From Geoalkalibacter_A sp034189505 (lineage in GTDB: Bacteria > Desulfobacterota > Desulfuromonadia > Desulfuromonadales > Geoalkalibacteraceae): a DNA stretch of 64,000 nt. Position numbers and translations under genes: made by a program. Of this stretch, positions 53,053 through 62,359 are shown one piece after another (positions within the stretch are counted from its first letter, which is position 1; every line of letters starts with the position of its first letter). The stretch covers positions 74,965-138,964 of the forward strand of contig JAXHUR010000001.1 of NCBI GenBank assembly GCA_034189505.1, in the 5' to 3' direction. Below the pieces are notes generated by a model. It did no database searches. It had not been told where the DNA came from and worked only from the letters and a program-made list of their open reading frames with translations.

Positions 53053-54150
53053 TCAGAACATGAAGCGCCTCATACTGACATTGAGCAGCAGGCCTGTTCC
53101 GATCATGGTCGTCACCATACTTGTGCCCCCATAGGAAAACAGAGGAAGAGGCACGCCGACGACCGGCAGCAGTCCGATCACCATCCCCAGGTTGACCACG
53201 ATATGCCAGAACAGCATGGCCACCACCCCGACCGCCAGAAAAGTACCGAAGCGGTCGGCGGCGCAGCGGGCAATATAAATCCCCCACACAATCAGGAAAA
53301 GATAGAGCGTTAAAAGGAGGAAGCTTCCAACGAACCCCCACTCTTCGGCGAAAACGGAAAATGCGAAATCCGTGTGGCGCTCAGGCAGAAATGACAGCTG
53401 GGACTGGGTCCCCTGCATGTAGCCCTTGCCGAATAAACCGCCGGAGCCGACGGCGATTTTCGATTGGATGATGTGATAACCGGACCCGAGGGGATCGCTT
53501 TCTGGATTGAGAAATGTCAGGATGCGCTGCTTCTGGTAGTCGCGCAGCAGAAACCATCCGCCACCGGCCGCCAGCGTGCCCAATACACCGAGGGCCGTCA
53601 GGGTTGAGCGACGGATGCCGGCAAAAAGAATCATGACCACGGCAATAAGCAGAATCAGCAGCGCTGTTCCCAGGTCCGGCTGTTTCATGGTGAGTACGAC
53701 AGGAACCGCCACCAGCGCGAAAGGCCGCACCAATTCACGCAGCGTATGTCCCTGGAGGTGCCCATGTTCGCTGAAATGACGTGCAAGGGTGATGATGATG
53801 ACGATCTTCATCACCTCGCTCGGCTGCAGATTAAAAACCCCGAAATCGAGCCAGCGGGTTGCCCCCATCGAGGTCTTGCCCACCACCAGAACCGCCGCCA
53901 GCAACAGCAGGTTGACCAGATACAGATTGAACCCCATGTGTTCAAGGTGGCGGTAATCGAAACAACACATCCCCAAAGCGATGAGAAGACCGATCCCCAG
54001 CCAGGAAAGCTGCTTGAGATAAATAGGGGCACTGGTTGTCTCCCAGCCGGAGGTGGCGCTGTAGAGGCTGGCAATGCCGATCGCAGCCAGGGTCAGAACC
54101 GTCAGCAGCAGAGCCCAGTCAAAGTTGAACAGTAAACGGCGGTCAAACAT
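53053..54150 (-). CDS. rodA: Rod-shape peptidoglycan polymerase RodA
   Basis: 365 residues with about ten transmembrane helices. This SEDS-family glycosyltransferase polymerises lipid II during elongation together with PBP2. Family stretches are YSATSGWETTSAPIYLKQLS, ATRWLDFGVFNLQPSEVMKI, PDLGTALLILLIAVVMILFA and FLPERHTDFAFSVFAEEWGF, ending VPLPLFSYGGTSMV. It follows mrdA by 5 bases in the mre cluster. Confidence 0.96.
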   Translation of the reverse strand: MFDRRLLFNFDWALLLTVLTLAAIGIASLYSATSGWETTSAPIYLKQLSWLGIGLLIALGMCCFDYRHLEHMGFNLYLVNLLLLAAVLVVGKTSMGATRWLDFGVFNLQPSEVMKIVIIITLARHFSEHGHLQGHTLRELVRPFALVAVPVVLTMKQPDLGTALLILLIAVVMILFAGIRRSTLTALGVLGTLAAGGGWFLLRDYQKQRILTFLNPESDPLGSGYHIIQSKIAVGSGGLFGKGYMQGTQSQLSFLPERHTDFAFSVFAEEWGFVGSFLLLTLYLFLIVWGIYIARCAADRFGTFLAVGVVAMLFWHIVVNLGMVIGLLPVVGVPLPLFSYGGTSMVTTMIGTGLLLNVSMRRFMF

Positions 54151-54155
54151 AGAAA

Positions 54156-56021
54156 TCAGTCTCCAGGGTAGCCGTTGACCGGAGATACGCTGTCTCCCGG
54201 GATTTTGAAGAAAGCCTGCAGGATGCTGCGCGCCACAGGTGCGGCCGTAGTGCTGCCGTGCTCGCCATGCTCAACGACAACAGCTACGGCGATACGCGGA
54301 TCCTCGGCAGGCGCATAGGCGACAAACAGGGCGTGATCGCGAAATCGATAGGGGGTCCCCTCTTCTTCCGGTTCCTCATCGTCTGCACGGCGGCGGACCA
54401 CCTGCGCTGTCCCGGTTTTCCCCGCAACCCTCACTTGGTCGAGGCGAGCAGCCCACCCGGTCCCATGTGGTTCATTTACCACCGCTTCAAGGCTGTTCTG
54501 CACGATTTCCAGATTATTGGAATGAAATTCAACGGTGTGCAGCACCTCAGGCTCGGACTCCAGAAGAATTTTCCCGTCCCAGCTTTCAACTTTCTTGACA
54601 ATACGCGGTCGCAGCAAAGATCCTCCATTGGCCACTGTTGCAGTCATGGTCGCTAATTGAAGCGGAGTGGCGAGCACAAACCCCTGCCCGATGGAGGTAT
54701 TGACTGTTTCCCCATCATACCAGGGAGCGTTGAACCGAGCACGTTTCCAGTCCCGGGTCGGTACCAGTCCCGACTTCTCCCCCCCAAGGTCGAATCCGAG
54801 TTCATTGCCGAGCCCCAGCTCCAGAGCCATCTCGGAGAGCTTGTCGATGCCAAGTTCCAGACCAACCCGGTAAAACCAGACATCACAGCTTTCGCGCAGC
54901 GCTTTTTCCAAATCAGTCGGACCGTGCCCATACCGCTTCCAGCACCGAAAATCGCGTCGTCCCAGAGTGATATGACCATCGCAGTTCACCCGGGTTGCAG
55001 CGCTGGCGGCACCGGCCCGCAGTGCCGCCAATGCCGTGACGATTTTGAATGTCGAGGCCGGCGGATATTGCCCTGTCAGTGCTTTGTTCTGAAGTGGGTG
55101 ACGGGAATCCTGCAGCAATGAAATCCACTCGGCACCCGAAATTCCGCGGGCGAACATGGCCGGATTAAACGAAGGGCGGCTGGCCATGGCCAGGACCTCG
55201 CCGGTGTCCACATCGATCGCCACCGCCGCGCCGGCCTGACCGGTCAGGGCTTTCTCTGCGGCCAGCTGGACATCCTTACGCAGGGTCAGAAACACCCGGT
55301 TGCCGGGTTCGGGCTCCTGCACCCGCAATACCCGCAGTTCTTTGCCCCGCACATCGACTTCCAGAAGACGTTGCCCATCTTTTCCCTTCAGATAAGACTC
55401 CAGTTTCTTCTCCAGACCACTCTTGCCGACATATTCTCCCGAGTGGTAATCCTGAAACTCCCCACTGCGCAGCTGCTGCTCGGTGATTTCTCCCAGATAG
55501 CCGAACACATGGGCAGCAACATCCTTATAGGGATAGGAGCGCAGCGGCTGCACGTCGATCAGCACGCCAGGCAGATCAATGGAATTCTCCTGCACTCTTT
55601 CGAGTCGCTCGCGACTGATATCTTCCGCCAGAGGGACAGGACGATAATAGGGAAACTTCCGCCCGGCCTCCCAGCGACGAGCAAGCTCCTCGACCGGGAT
55701 TTCAAGATACTCGGAAAGCCGCTCAAGAAGCTGGTCGCGATCGGCCACATCCTGGCGCATAACCGACACGCTGAAGGAGGGTCGGTTATCTACCAGTAAA
55801 TGCCCGTCGCGGTCATAGACTGGTCCGCGAGGGGCGGAGATGGGGATATAGCGAATGCGATTTTTTTCGGAGAGCTGCTGAAATCGCTCAGCGCTGATCA
55901 CCTGCAGGTACCATAACCGCAGCAGCAACAGCAGCATGATGGCAACGGCGGCCAGAAAGAGAAAAAGAAAACGCTTGGTAAGGTCGGGCTTCTCCGACCA
56001 CTGACTTTTCACGTTCATCAT
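54156..56021 (-). CDS. mrdA: Penicillin-binding protein 2 (elongation transpeptidase)
   Basis: 621 residues. A short cytoplasmic tail and one transmembrane helix (about 17-39) are followed by the PBP dimerisation domain (about 50-215) and a class B transpeptidase domain. Catalytic motifs are PPASTFKIVTALAALRAG (SxxK), SxN-type SCDVWFYRVGLELG and VAGKTGTAQVV (KTG). ATG 56021 overlaps the mreD stop (ATGA). The frame is open further upstream within mreD but is not used. It crosslinks side-wall peptidoglycan with RodA. Confidence 0.96.
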   Translation of the reverse strand: MMNVKSQWSEKPDLTKRFLFLFLAAVAIMLLLLLRLWYLQVISAERFQQLSEKNRIRYIPISAPRGPVYDRDGHLLVDNRPSFSVSVMRQDVADRDQLLERLSEYLEIPVEELARRWEAGRKFPYYRPVPLAEDISRERLERVQENSIDLPGVLIDVQPLRSYPYKDVAAHVFGYLGEITEQQLRSGEFQDYHSGEYVGKSGLEKKLESYLKGKDGQRLLEVDVRGKELRVLRVQEPEPGNRVFLTLRKDVQLAAEKALTGQAGAAVAIDVDTGEVLAMASRPSFNPAMFARGISGAEWISLLQDSRHPLQNKALTGQYPPASTFKIVTALAALRAGAASAATRVNCDGHITLGRRDFRCWKRYGHGPTDLEKALRESCDVWFYRVGLELGIDKLSEMALELGLGNELGFDLGGEKSGLVPTRDWKRARFNAPWYDGETVNTSIGQGFVLATPLQLATMTATVANGGSLLRPRIVKKVESWDGKILLESEPEVLHTVEFHSNNLEIVQNSLEAVVNEPHGTGWAARLDQVRVAGKTGTAQVVRRRADDEEPEEEGTPYRFRDHALFVAYAPAEDPRIAVAVVVEHGEHGSTTAAPVARSILQAFFKIPGDSVSPVNGYPGD

Positions 56022-56527
56022 GACCGACGGAGCCCGTTGGCGGCACGCGCGCGGCGGCCGTCCCACCGGATGAATGGCAGAAACAGAAAGGAAAGAAGCG
56101 CCCCAACCACAACCTGAGCCGGGATCTGCTGCAAAACGATGCGCCAACCGTCGCCGGCATCGGCCAGCATCAACAGGCTCATTGCAATCAATCCGTTTTC
56201 CACGCCCATGGCGCATGAAACCAGCAGCACCAGCAGCAGGGAACTTTCAGGGTTGAGTTGCCGCACAACCAGCCGGGCCAGAAGGAACGTCGCCACAAAG
56301 GCGAATCCATGAAGTCCGAAAGTGACGCCGGCAAAACTGTCTTTGAGCAGGCCCAGCAGCCACGCCAGCGGGCCGCCCCGGGAGGTAGTCTGGGTCATGC
56401 TCAGGTAAACCACCAGGAAAACGAAAAGGTCGGGACGGATGGAAGGCGGATTGATGCGGGACAGAATCGTAGTCTGCAGAAAAGCAATGAGAATACCGAT
56501 GCCCAAAACCCAGACGAGAGATTTCAC
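56018..56527 (-). CDS. mreD: Rod-shape-determining protein MreD
   Basis: 169 residues, five to six transmembrane helices (MKSLVWVLGIGILIAFLQTT, RPDLFVFLVVYLSM, LLGLLKDSFAGVTFGLHGFA). This is the usual MreD size and pattern. It overlaps mreC and mrdA by 4 bases each, so translation is coupled across the elongasome genes. Confidence 0.92.
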   Translation of the reverse strand: MKSLVWVLGIGILIAFLQTTILSRINPPSIRPDLFVFLVVYLSMTQTTSRGGPLAWLLGLLKDSFAGVTFGLHGFAFVATFLLARLVVRQLNPESSLLLVLLVSCAMGVENGLIAMSLLMLADAGDGWRIVLQQIPAQVVVGALLSFLFLPFIRWDGRRARAANGLRRS

Positions 56528-57342
56528 TGTGATTCCTCCGTCAGGATCAAAACCTCTTCCAGACGCGAAAAATCTACGGCAGGCGCCATCTCGACAGACT
56601 GGAACAAGCCGTAGTCACCCCGTGCGACTTTTACCACCGCCCCCATCAGAAGCCCTTTCGGGAAGATTCCACCCGTTCCGGAAGTCACCACCTGATCTCC
56701 CACCTGGACATCTTCCTGGCGCAGGGCGAAATCCAGGATCAGCGTATCACCGCGCCCACGGCAGACCGCCCGGGTGCGGGTGCGCTGCACCAGCACTGCA
56801 GCAGCGGAAGCCGCATCGGTAATCAGGAGAACGCGCGACTGTCCGGGGGCAACCTTAATCACACGCCCGACAACACCGGCATTGGTCACGACCGGCATTC
56901 CTTCCTTCACGCCGCTGCGCCCGCCCTTGTCCAGCACAACGGTGCGGGACCAGGTCGAAGCGTCAAAACCGATGACCCGGGCCGGCAGCGCCGACAGCGC
57001 AACCTCGTCTTTGAACTCAAGGAGCTTTCGCAATCGTTCATTGGCGAGTCGAATTTCGCGCAGATCGTCGATTTCTCCTTTCAACAGCTGGTTTTCCGCC
57101 CTCAAAGCCTCGTTTTCGCGAGCGGCATCCACCAGCCAGACATAGCGAGTCCACCAACCGGCAACCTGCTCAGCGGCCAGATCGAACCCTTTCTGGAGGG
57201 GGGAGGTTACGGTAATGACCGCCTGTTCAAAGAGGCTGGTGCTCTCCTTCTGCCGCAGATTGAGGCTGTAGAGCAGAAGCGCCGCAAAAAGCAGGGCGAG
57301 TCCCAGCAGTATCGGTCGATATTTGTTATAGGGTTCCCGCAA
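56524..57342 (-). CDS. mreC: Rod-shape-determining protein MreC
   Basis: About 272 residues. A transmembrane helix (about 10-30, RPILLGLALLFAALLLYSLN), a coiled coil (about 60-100, NEALRAENQLLKGEIDDLRE) and the MreC beta-barrel domain (ARVIGFDASTWSRTVVLDKG, PVVTNAGVVGRVIKV, VVTSGTGGIFPKGLLMGAVV). The frame is open to a GTG at 57375, but that codon lies in the loop of a terminator hairpin. TTG 57342, giving MLREPYNKYR, is a better start with GAGG just before it. Confidence 0.9.
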   Translation of the reverse strand: MREPYNKYRPILLGLALLFAALLLYSLNLRQKESTSLFEQAVITVTSPLQKGFDLAAEQVAGWWTRYVWLVDAARENEALRAENQLLKGEIDDLREIRLANERLRKLLEFKDEVALSALPARVIGFDASTWSRTVVLDKGGRSGVKEGMPVVTNAGVVGRVIKVAPGQSRVLLITDAASAAAVLVQRTRTRAVCRGRGDTLILDFALRQEDVQVGDQVVTSGTGGIFPKGLLMGAVVKVARGDYGLFQSVEMAPAVDFSRLEEVLILTEESQ

Positions 57343-57361
57343 GAGCCACCTCGGGAAAACA

Positions 57362-57387
57362 CAAAGAGGGCCCACAGGCCCCCTTTG
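57362..57387 (-). terminator. Terminator hairpin between mreB and mreC
   Basis: Minus strand AAAGGGGGCC, loop TGTG, GGCCCTCTTT, then GTGTTTTCCC. Ten pairs with one wobble, 63 bases behind the mreB stop. It probably lets mreB be expressed above mreCD-mrdA-rodA by partial termination. Confidence 0.75.
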
Positions 57388-57450
57388 TTGAAAAATTAAA
57401 ACAGCACACCATTTCTATGCGCTTTGTGTCGCATCGGAATATCGACGCGC

Positions 57451-58500
57451 TCAGGAAGTCACCGTAACGCGCTTGAGGAGGTCCAACTCGTCGAGCACCT
57501 TGCCCGAGCCAAGCACGACACAGGAGAGCGGATCCTCGGCGATAACTACTGGAAGCCCGGTCTCCTCGCGCAATAAAATATCGAGGTTGCGCAAGTTGGC
57601 ACCACCGCCCGCCAGGATGATCCCCTTGTCAACGATATCGGCGGCCAGTTCCGGTGGGGTTCGCTCAAGAGCAATCCGGACAGCTTCGACAATGGCATTG
57701 ACCGTTTCCGAAAGAGCTTCCCGAACCTCACTTGAGTCGACTTCCAGAGTTTTCGGAATACCGCTCACCAGATCGCGCCCCTTGACCTCCATCGTTTGAA
57801 CCTCGCCGTCGGGATCAGGATAGGCGCTGCCGATCTCAATCTTGATCTGCTCGGCGGTGCGCTCACCAATCAAAAGATTGTATTTGCGCTTGAGATACTG
57901 AACCAGCGCTTCATCGATCTTATCGCCCCCAACCCGCACACTTTTAGCGTACACGATCCCGGCCAGTGAAATTACAGCGACTTCTGTGGTGCCGCCGCCG
58001 ATGTCGACGATCATGTTTCCGGAAGCCTCTGTGATCGGCAGGCCCGCACCGATCGCAGCAGCCATCGGTTCTTCGATCAGGTAGACCTCCCGGGCCCCCG
58101 CCGACTCGGCCGATTCTTTGACGGCGCGCTTCTCAACCTGTGTAATGCCCGACGGCACGCAAATCACAATACGGGGGCGAACCAGAGTCTTGCGGTTATG
58201 CACCTTCTGTATGAAGTACCGCAGCATTTCCTGCGTGATGTCGAAATCCGCGATGACCCCGTCTTTCATGGGGCGGATCGCCACGATGCTGCCCGGCGTA
58301 CGCCCCAGCATCTTTTTGGCCTCCATCCCCACCGCCAGAACTTTGCGCTGCCCGACGCTGTCTTTCTGCACCGCGACCACGGAGGGCTCGCAGACCACGA
58401 TGCCCTTGCCCCGCAGGTAGACCAGTGTATTGGCCGTACCGAGATCGATGGCCAGGTCGTTGGAAAACAGGCCGAGAACGGAATTAAAAAGGTTAAACAT
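57451..58500 (-). CDS. mreB: Rod-shape-determining actin homologue MreB
   Basis: 349 residues. Actin-fold motifs are DLAIDLGTANTLVYLRGKGI (phosphate 1), VDIGGGTTEVAVISLAGIV (phosphate 2), GIILAGGGANLRNLDILLRE (adenosine), and VRPRIVICVPSGITQVEKRA. MreB filaments under the inner membrane guide the PBP2-RodA machinery; RodZ (6.1 kb) would be its anchor. ATG 58500 follows GGAG by 11 bases. It is divergent from ppiD across a 190-base A/T-rich gap. Confidence 0.97.
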   Translation of the reverse strand: MFNLFNSVLGLFSNDLAIDLGTANTLVYLRGKGIVVCEPSVVAVQKDSVGQRKVLAVGMEAKKMLGRTPGSIVAIRPMKDGVIADFDITQEMLRYFIQKVHNRKTLVRPRIVICVPSGITQVEKRAVKESAESAGAREVYLIEEPMAAAIGAGLPITEASGNMIVDIGGGTTEVAVISLAGIVYAKSVRVGGDKIDEALVQYLKRKYNLLIGERTAEQIKIEIGSAYPDPDGEVQTMEVKGRDLVSGIPKTLEVDSSEVREALSETVNAIVEAVRIALERTPPELAADIVDKGIILAGGGANLRNLDILLREETGLPVVIAEDPLSCVVLGSGKVLDELDLLKRVTVTS

Positions 58501-58690
58501 TTTTTCGGCGACTCCTTTCACGCATGGAGGCAGACCCCCTCAAATCGGCGATTACAGTATCAAAACCGCCCCTGTTTAGCAAGGTTATAAAATACAAAAA
58601 AATATTGCTTCTACCCTGTCCCATGCCTTAATATGCACTCTTATTTTACGTTCCAAAGTATGCCCTAAAACTGAGGAGACTCTTGATAAA

Positions 58691-60628
58691 ATGCTTGACC
58701 TTATTCGTAGAAAACAGAAGTCGACCATCGTTAAACTTGTTTTCTGGGTTATCATCGCGGCCTTTGTCGGCACGATTTTCCTGGTCTGGGGACGAGGTAA
58801 CGATCGTGGAGGGGATTCCAGCGTCACTGCGCTGCGCATCAACGGCGACAAAATTGCTCTCGACACCTATCAACGCGCCTACAGCAATCTCTACTCACTC
58901 TATGAGAGTCTTTACCGCGAACAGTTTACCCCCGAGATGGAGCGCCAGCTCGGACTGAAACAGATGGCGCTGGAGCGTGTTGTTGACCAGACACTCCTTG
59001 CTCAGCAGGCACGGAAATCGGGCATCAAGGTCTCCAAGGAAGAACTGGTCGAGTCGATCGCTCAGATCCCCTCTTTCCAGGAAAACGGGGTTTTCAGCAG
59101 AGGTCGTTATCTGCAGGTCCTTCAATACCAGCGCATCAGTCCGGATGAATTCGAAGCCGCCCAGCGCCGTCAGATTTTGATCGACAAGATGATCGAGCGT
59201 ATCGAACATGGCGTTTCCGTCAGCGAGGAAGAAATCGCCGACGAATTCCGCCGCCGCCGGGAAGAGGTCAACCTCGATTTCATCTCTTTTGACCCCGCCC
59301 GCTTCGAGAGCAAGGTGCAGGTTGAAGAGGCCGAGCTTGCTGCATGGTTCGACAAGAATCGAGAGGAATTTCGCACGCCTGCAACCGTCGCCTTGAAATA
59401 TGTCGAGTTCAATCCGGAGAACTACCGCGACGAGGTCGTTCTCAGCGAAGAAGAGCTGGAGCGGCATTACAGGCGCACCCTGGGACAGTTCGAGATCCCC
59501 GAGCAGATGCAGGCGTCTCACATCCTGATCCGGGTCGAGGAGGATGCCGAACAGGAAAAGATCAACAAGCGGCGCGAACTGGCCGAAAAGGTTCTGCAAC
59601 AAATCAAAGCCGGTGAAGATTTCGCTGACCTGGCGCGGCGCTACTCCGACGATGACGCCACCGCGCGCGAGGGTGGAGCGCTGGGATACTTCCCCCGCGG
59701 CACCATGACCCAGAATTTCGAACGGGCGGCCTTCGACCTCGAACCGGGGGAAGTCAGCGATATTGTTCGCACCTCCCACGGTTTTCACATTATCAAGGCG
59801 ACCGGACATATCGAAGCCGGCTTCAAGCCCCTGGAGGAGGTTGTTGAGACCGTCAGAAAAAGCCTGCGTGAAGAGAAAGCCAAACAGCTTGCCATCGAAA
59901 AAGCGATGGACGCCTACAATCTCAACCGCAAAGGCGGCAGCATTGAAGGCACCGCTCAGGAAAGCGGCCTGAACGTAGAGGAAACCGACTTCTTCGCACG
60001 GGACGAAGCGATCCCGGGCATCGGTCGTATTCCGGAAATCAGCCAGGTCGCCTTCAGCCTCGAGCCAGGCGAGCTTGCAAAACCGGTGGTCTCCTCTGAC
60101 GGAGTGTATCTTTTCACTGTCAAGGAGAGACGCCCCAGTCGCCTGCCCGAGCTCTCCGAGGTGCGCGAAAAAGCTGAAGAACGCTATCGCAGAGAGAAGT
60201 CCTATGAATTGGCTGAAAAAGCGGCTAAAGAGGCGATGCAGGCTGTCCAAAACGACAAATCGCTGGCTCAAGTCGCGCAATCTCTGGGTGTAAAAGTCGA
60301 GGAGACCGGCACTTTCTCCCGCACTTACGAGACGTTCATTCCACGGATCGGAAACAGCGAGACGATGTCGAAGGATGCATTCACCATCGAGGAGCCGGGT
60401 TCGGTTCTCCCTCAGGTCTATGAGGTTGAAGGTAAATTCGTTATTGCTGCACTGAAGCAGCGCCGCGCTGCCGACATGGCCGCCCTGGACGAAGAGACCA
60501 GAAAGGAGCTCAGAACCGCCCTCCAATCACAGAAAGAGCAACAGGCGCTTGAAGAAGAGCTGGCCCGTCTGCGCGAAGCAGCAACAATCGAAATAACCCC
60601 TGCACTGTCGAATCTGCTTGAAAGGTAA
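58691..60628 (+). CDS. ppiD: Periplasmic folding chaperone PpiD (SurA_N + parvulin)
   Basis: 645 residues anchored by an N-terminal helix (about 13-33, IVKLVFWVIIAAFVGTIFLV). A SurA/PpiD N-terminal chaperone region (about 45-240) is followed by a parvulin PPIase domain (about 265-365: MQASHILIRVEEDAEQEKIN, LARRYSDDDATAREGGALGY, TSHGFHIIKAT) and a second parvulin-like region up to about 600. PpiD assists proteins leaving SecYEG. The gene starts behind GAGGAGAC and runs into purC with 5 bases between them. Confidence 0.92.
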   Translation: MLDLIRRKQKSTIVKLVFWVIIAAFVGTIFLVWGRGNDRGGDSSVTALRINGDKIALDTYQRAYSNLYSLYESLYREQFTPEMERQLGLKQMALERVVDQTLLAQQARKSGIKVSKEELVESIAQIPSFQENGVFSRGRYLQVLQYQRISPDEFEAAQRRQILIDKMIERIEHGVSVSEEEIADEFRRRREEVNLDFISFDPARFESKVQVEEAELAAWFDKNREEFRTPATVALKYVEFNPENYRDEVVLSEEELERHYRRTLGQFEIPEQMQASHILIRVEEDAEQEKINKRRELAEKVLQQIKAGEDFADLARRYSDDDATAREGGALGYFPRGTMTQNFERAAFDLEPGEVSDIVRTSHGFHIIKATGHIEAGFKPLEEVVETVRKSLREEKAKQLAIEKAMDAYNLNRKGGSIEGTAQESGLNVEETDFFARDEAIPGIGRIPEISQVAFSLEPGELAKPVVSSDGVYLFTVKERRPSRLPELSEVREKAEERYRREKSYELAEKAAKEAMQAVQNDKSLAQVAQSLGVKVEETGTFSRTYETFIPRIGNSETMSKDAFTIEEPGSVLPQVYEVEGKFVIAALKQRRAADMAALDEETRKELRTALQSQKEQQALEEELARLREAATIEITPALSNLLER

Positions 60629-60633
60629 TGTGC

Positions 60634-61527
60634 ATGAAAACGGTGAAGGAAACCACTTTCTCTGATCTCAATCTTGTTAATCGTGGCAAGGTTCGTGACA
60701 TTTACGATCTCGGCGAGCATCTCCTGATCGTAACTACTGACCGCATCAGCGCATTCGACGTCATCATGGATGAAGCCATCCCCTACAAAGGGTATGTGCT
60801 GACCCAGGTCTCGCGCTTCTGGTTCGAGCGGATGACCGACATCATCGACAATCATATCGTCGCGATGGACGTCTCGGAGTTTCCCGCCCATACCCACAAA
60901 TACCGCGACGATCTCGAGGGGCGCAGCATGCTGGTCAAAAAGGCCGATCCTCTGCCTATCGAGTGCATCGTGCGCGGTTACGTCTCCGGTTCGGGGTGGA
61001 AAGAATACCGCCAGAGGGGAACTATCTGTGGCATCCAGCTTCCCGAAGGGCTCCAGGAGAGCAGCAAGCTGCCCGAGCCGATTTTTACGCCTTCTACCAA
61101 AGCCGAAATCGGTGCGCATGACGAGAACATCTCCTATTCCAAGGCTGTGGAATTGTGTGGAGAAAAATGGGCGAAACAGGCACGCGAAGCCACTCTGTCC
61201 ATTTACCAGAGGGCCCGTGATCTGGCCGACACAAAGGGGATCATCATCGCCGACACCAAGTTCGAGTTCGGCATCCTCGACGATCGGCTGATCTGGATCG
61301 ATGAGGCCCTGACGCCCGATTCATCCCGGTTCTGGCCCAAGGATCAATACAGGCCTGGCGGGCCGCAGCCCAGCTTCGACAAGCAGTTCCTGCGCGACTA
61401 CCTCGAAACACTCGACTGGAACAAACAGGCACCGCCGCCGCAGTTGCCTGAAGAAATCGTACGCAAAACCGGTGAAAAATACCTTGAAGCCCTTAAAAAG
61501 CTGACGGGAATCGATCCTCCTCGCTGA
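60634..61527 (+). CDS. purC: Phosphoribosylaminoimidazole-succinocarboxamide synthase
   Basis: 297 residues, the longer PurC type (short bacterial forms are about 240). It joins aspartate to CAIR in purine synthesis. Motifs are VNRGKVRDIYDLGEHLLIVT, TDRISAFDVIMDEAIPYKG, ECIVRGYVSGSGWKEYRQ and IADTKFEFGILDDRLIWIDE, ending DSSRFWPKDQY. ATG 60634 follows GAAAGG by 8 bases; an ATG two codons upstream overlaps the ppiD stop. A very strong terminator follows. Confidence 0.96.
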   Translation: MKTVKETTFSDLNLVNRGKVRDIYDLGEHLLIVTTDRISAFDVIMDEAIPYKGYVLTQVSRFWFERMTDIIDNHIVAMDVSEFPAHTHKYRDDLEGRSMLVKKADPLPIECIVRGYVSGSGWKEYRQRGTICGIQLPEGLQESSKLPEPIFTPSTKAEIGAHDENISYSKAVELCGEKWAKQAREATLSIYQRARDLADTKGIIIADTKFEFGILDDRLIWIDEALTPDSSRFWPKDQYRPGGPQPSFDKQFLRDYLETLDWNKQAPPPQLPEEIVRKTGEKYLEALKKLTGIDPPR

Positions 61528-61542
61528 TAGGCATCACATACG

Positions 61543-61587
61543 GGGCCGATCCATTCCTCCCACAGGAATGGGTCGGCCCAACTTTTT
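61543..61587 (+). terminator. Strong rho-independent terminator after purC
   Basis: A 16-bp stem GGGCCGATCCATTCCT/AGGAATGGGTCGGCCC with one G-T wobble and a 5-base loop, followed by AACTTTTT. It ends only 5 bases before the next start codon (61592). Confidence 0.93.
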
Positions 61588-61591
61588 CCGC

Positions 61592-62272
61592 ATGAAAATA
61601 AACCTCTGGCCTTTCTATTATCTTCTCCCGCTGTTGATTTTCAGTCTGGTTTTCGGCTGCAGCGCAACAGTTTCCGAAACAACGTCACCCCCCAATTCCT
61701 ATTCCAGTGACAAAAGTCGAAACAGCGCCTTTGAGCAGAGGCTGCATGAGGCTGAGCAGTCTCTTTCCCGGGAAATCCAGGCCACCCCGTCAGAGACCGA
61801 GAACTATATCCGCCGTGCGGAACTGCTGGAAATACTGCAGTTAGAGAAAGAGGCGTTGAATGTTCTGCGGCAAGCTCTGAACAGCAGCCCAACACCATCG
61901 CAGAAACAGAAACTGATTCATCGTATGGCCGTGCTGCTGGCCTTGAAACTCGGAGATGAGGCTGCAGCCGCACAGGACCTCGAGCAGCTGATTCCCGAGT
62001 CGCTTTTTCATTTGGATGCCGAAGCAACTGTAGAAATTGCCCGCAACAACCCGGAAACAGCATTGCGGCACCTGTCACAGGCCGCCCATCTGGCACAAAA
62101 CTATGACGAACAGGCTCTGGTCCTCTACCATCAGGCTCTCGCCTTCCAGAAGATGGGAGAAGAAGACAAGGCCGTAGCCGCGCTCTACCATGCAATCAAC
62201 AGAGCCGAAAATCGTGCGCTCATCAAAGACATTGAGCGACTGTGGGAAGTTCTTGATACCAGAACCCCCTGA
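61592..62272 (+). CDS. TPR-like lipoprotein, unknown
   Basis: 226 residues with a signal peptide and lipobox SLVFGC (C23). A low-complexity Ser/Thr stretch follows, then helical TPR-like repeats (ENYIRRAELLEILQLEKEAL, TALRHLSQAAHLAQNYDEQA, ALAFQKMGEEDKAVAALYHA). I do not recognise a specific family. The ATG directly follows the purC terminator with no clear ribosome-binding site, so expression may depend on read-through or a leaderless start; an upstream in-frame ATG at 61568 lies inside the hairpin. Confidence 0.75.
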   Translation: MKINLWPFYYLLPLLIFSLVFGCSATVSETTSPPNSYSSDKSRNSAFEQRLHEAEQSLSREIQATPSETENYIRRAELLEILQLEKEALNVLRQALNSSPTPSQKQKLIHRMAVLLALKLGDEAAAAQDLEQLIPESLFHLDAEATVEIARNNPETALRHLSQAAHLAQNYDEQALVLYHQALAFQKMGEEDKAVAALYHAINRAENRALIKDIERLWEVLDTRTP

Positions 62273-62359
62273 TCTGCCGGCTGAATATTCTCTGCCGAAT
62301 GATTTACATGAGACACCGGCCTCTATACTGATTTTTGCCCTTTCAACATGGACCTTTTC

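Noticed and set aside
58895..60526. 543-codon minus-strand ORF
   Set aside because: Antisense to ppiD; hydrophobic low-information translation with no family motif.
62273..62359. Purine riboswitch before the NCS2 permease
   Set aside because: The 87-base leader lacks the conserved purine-riboswitch loops, and no expression platform is visible.
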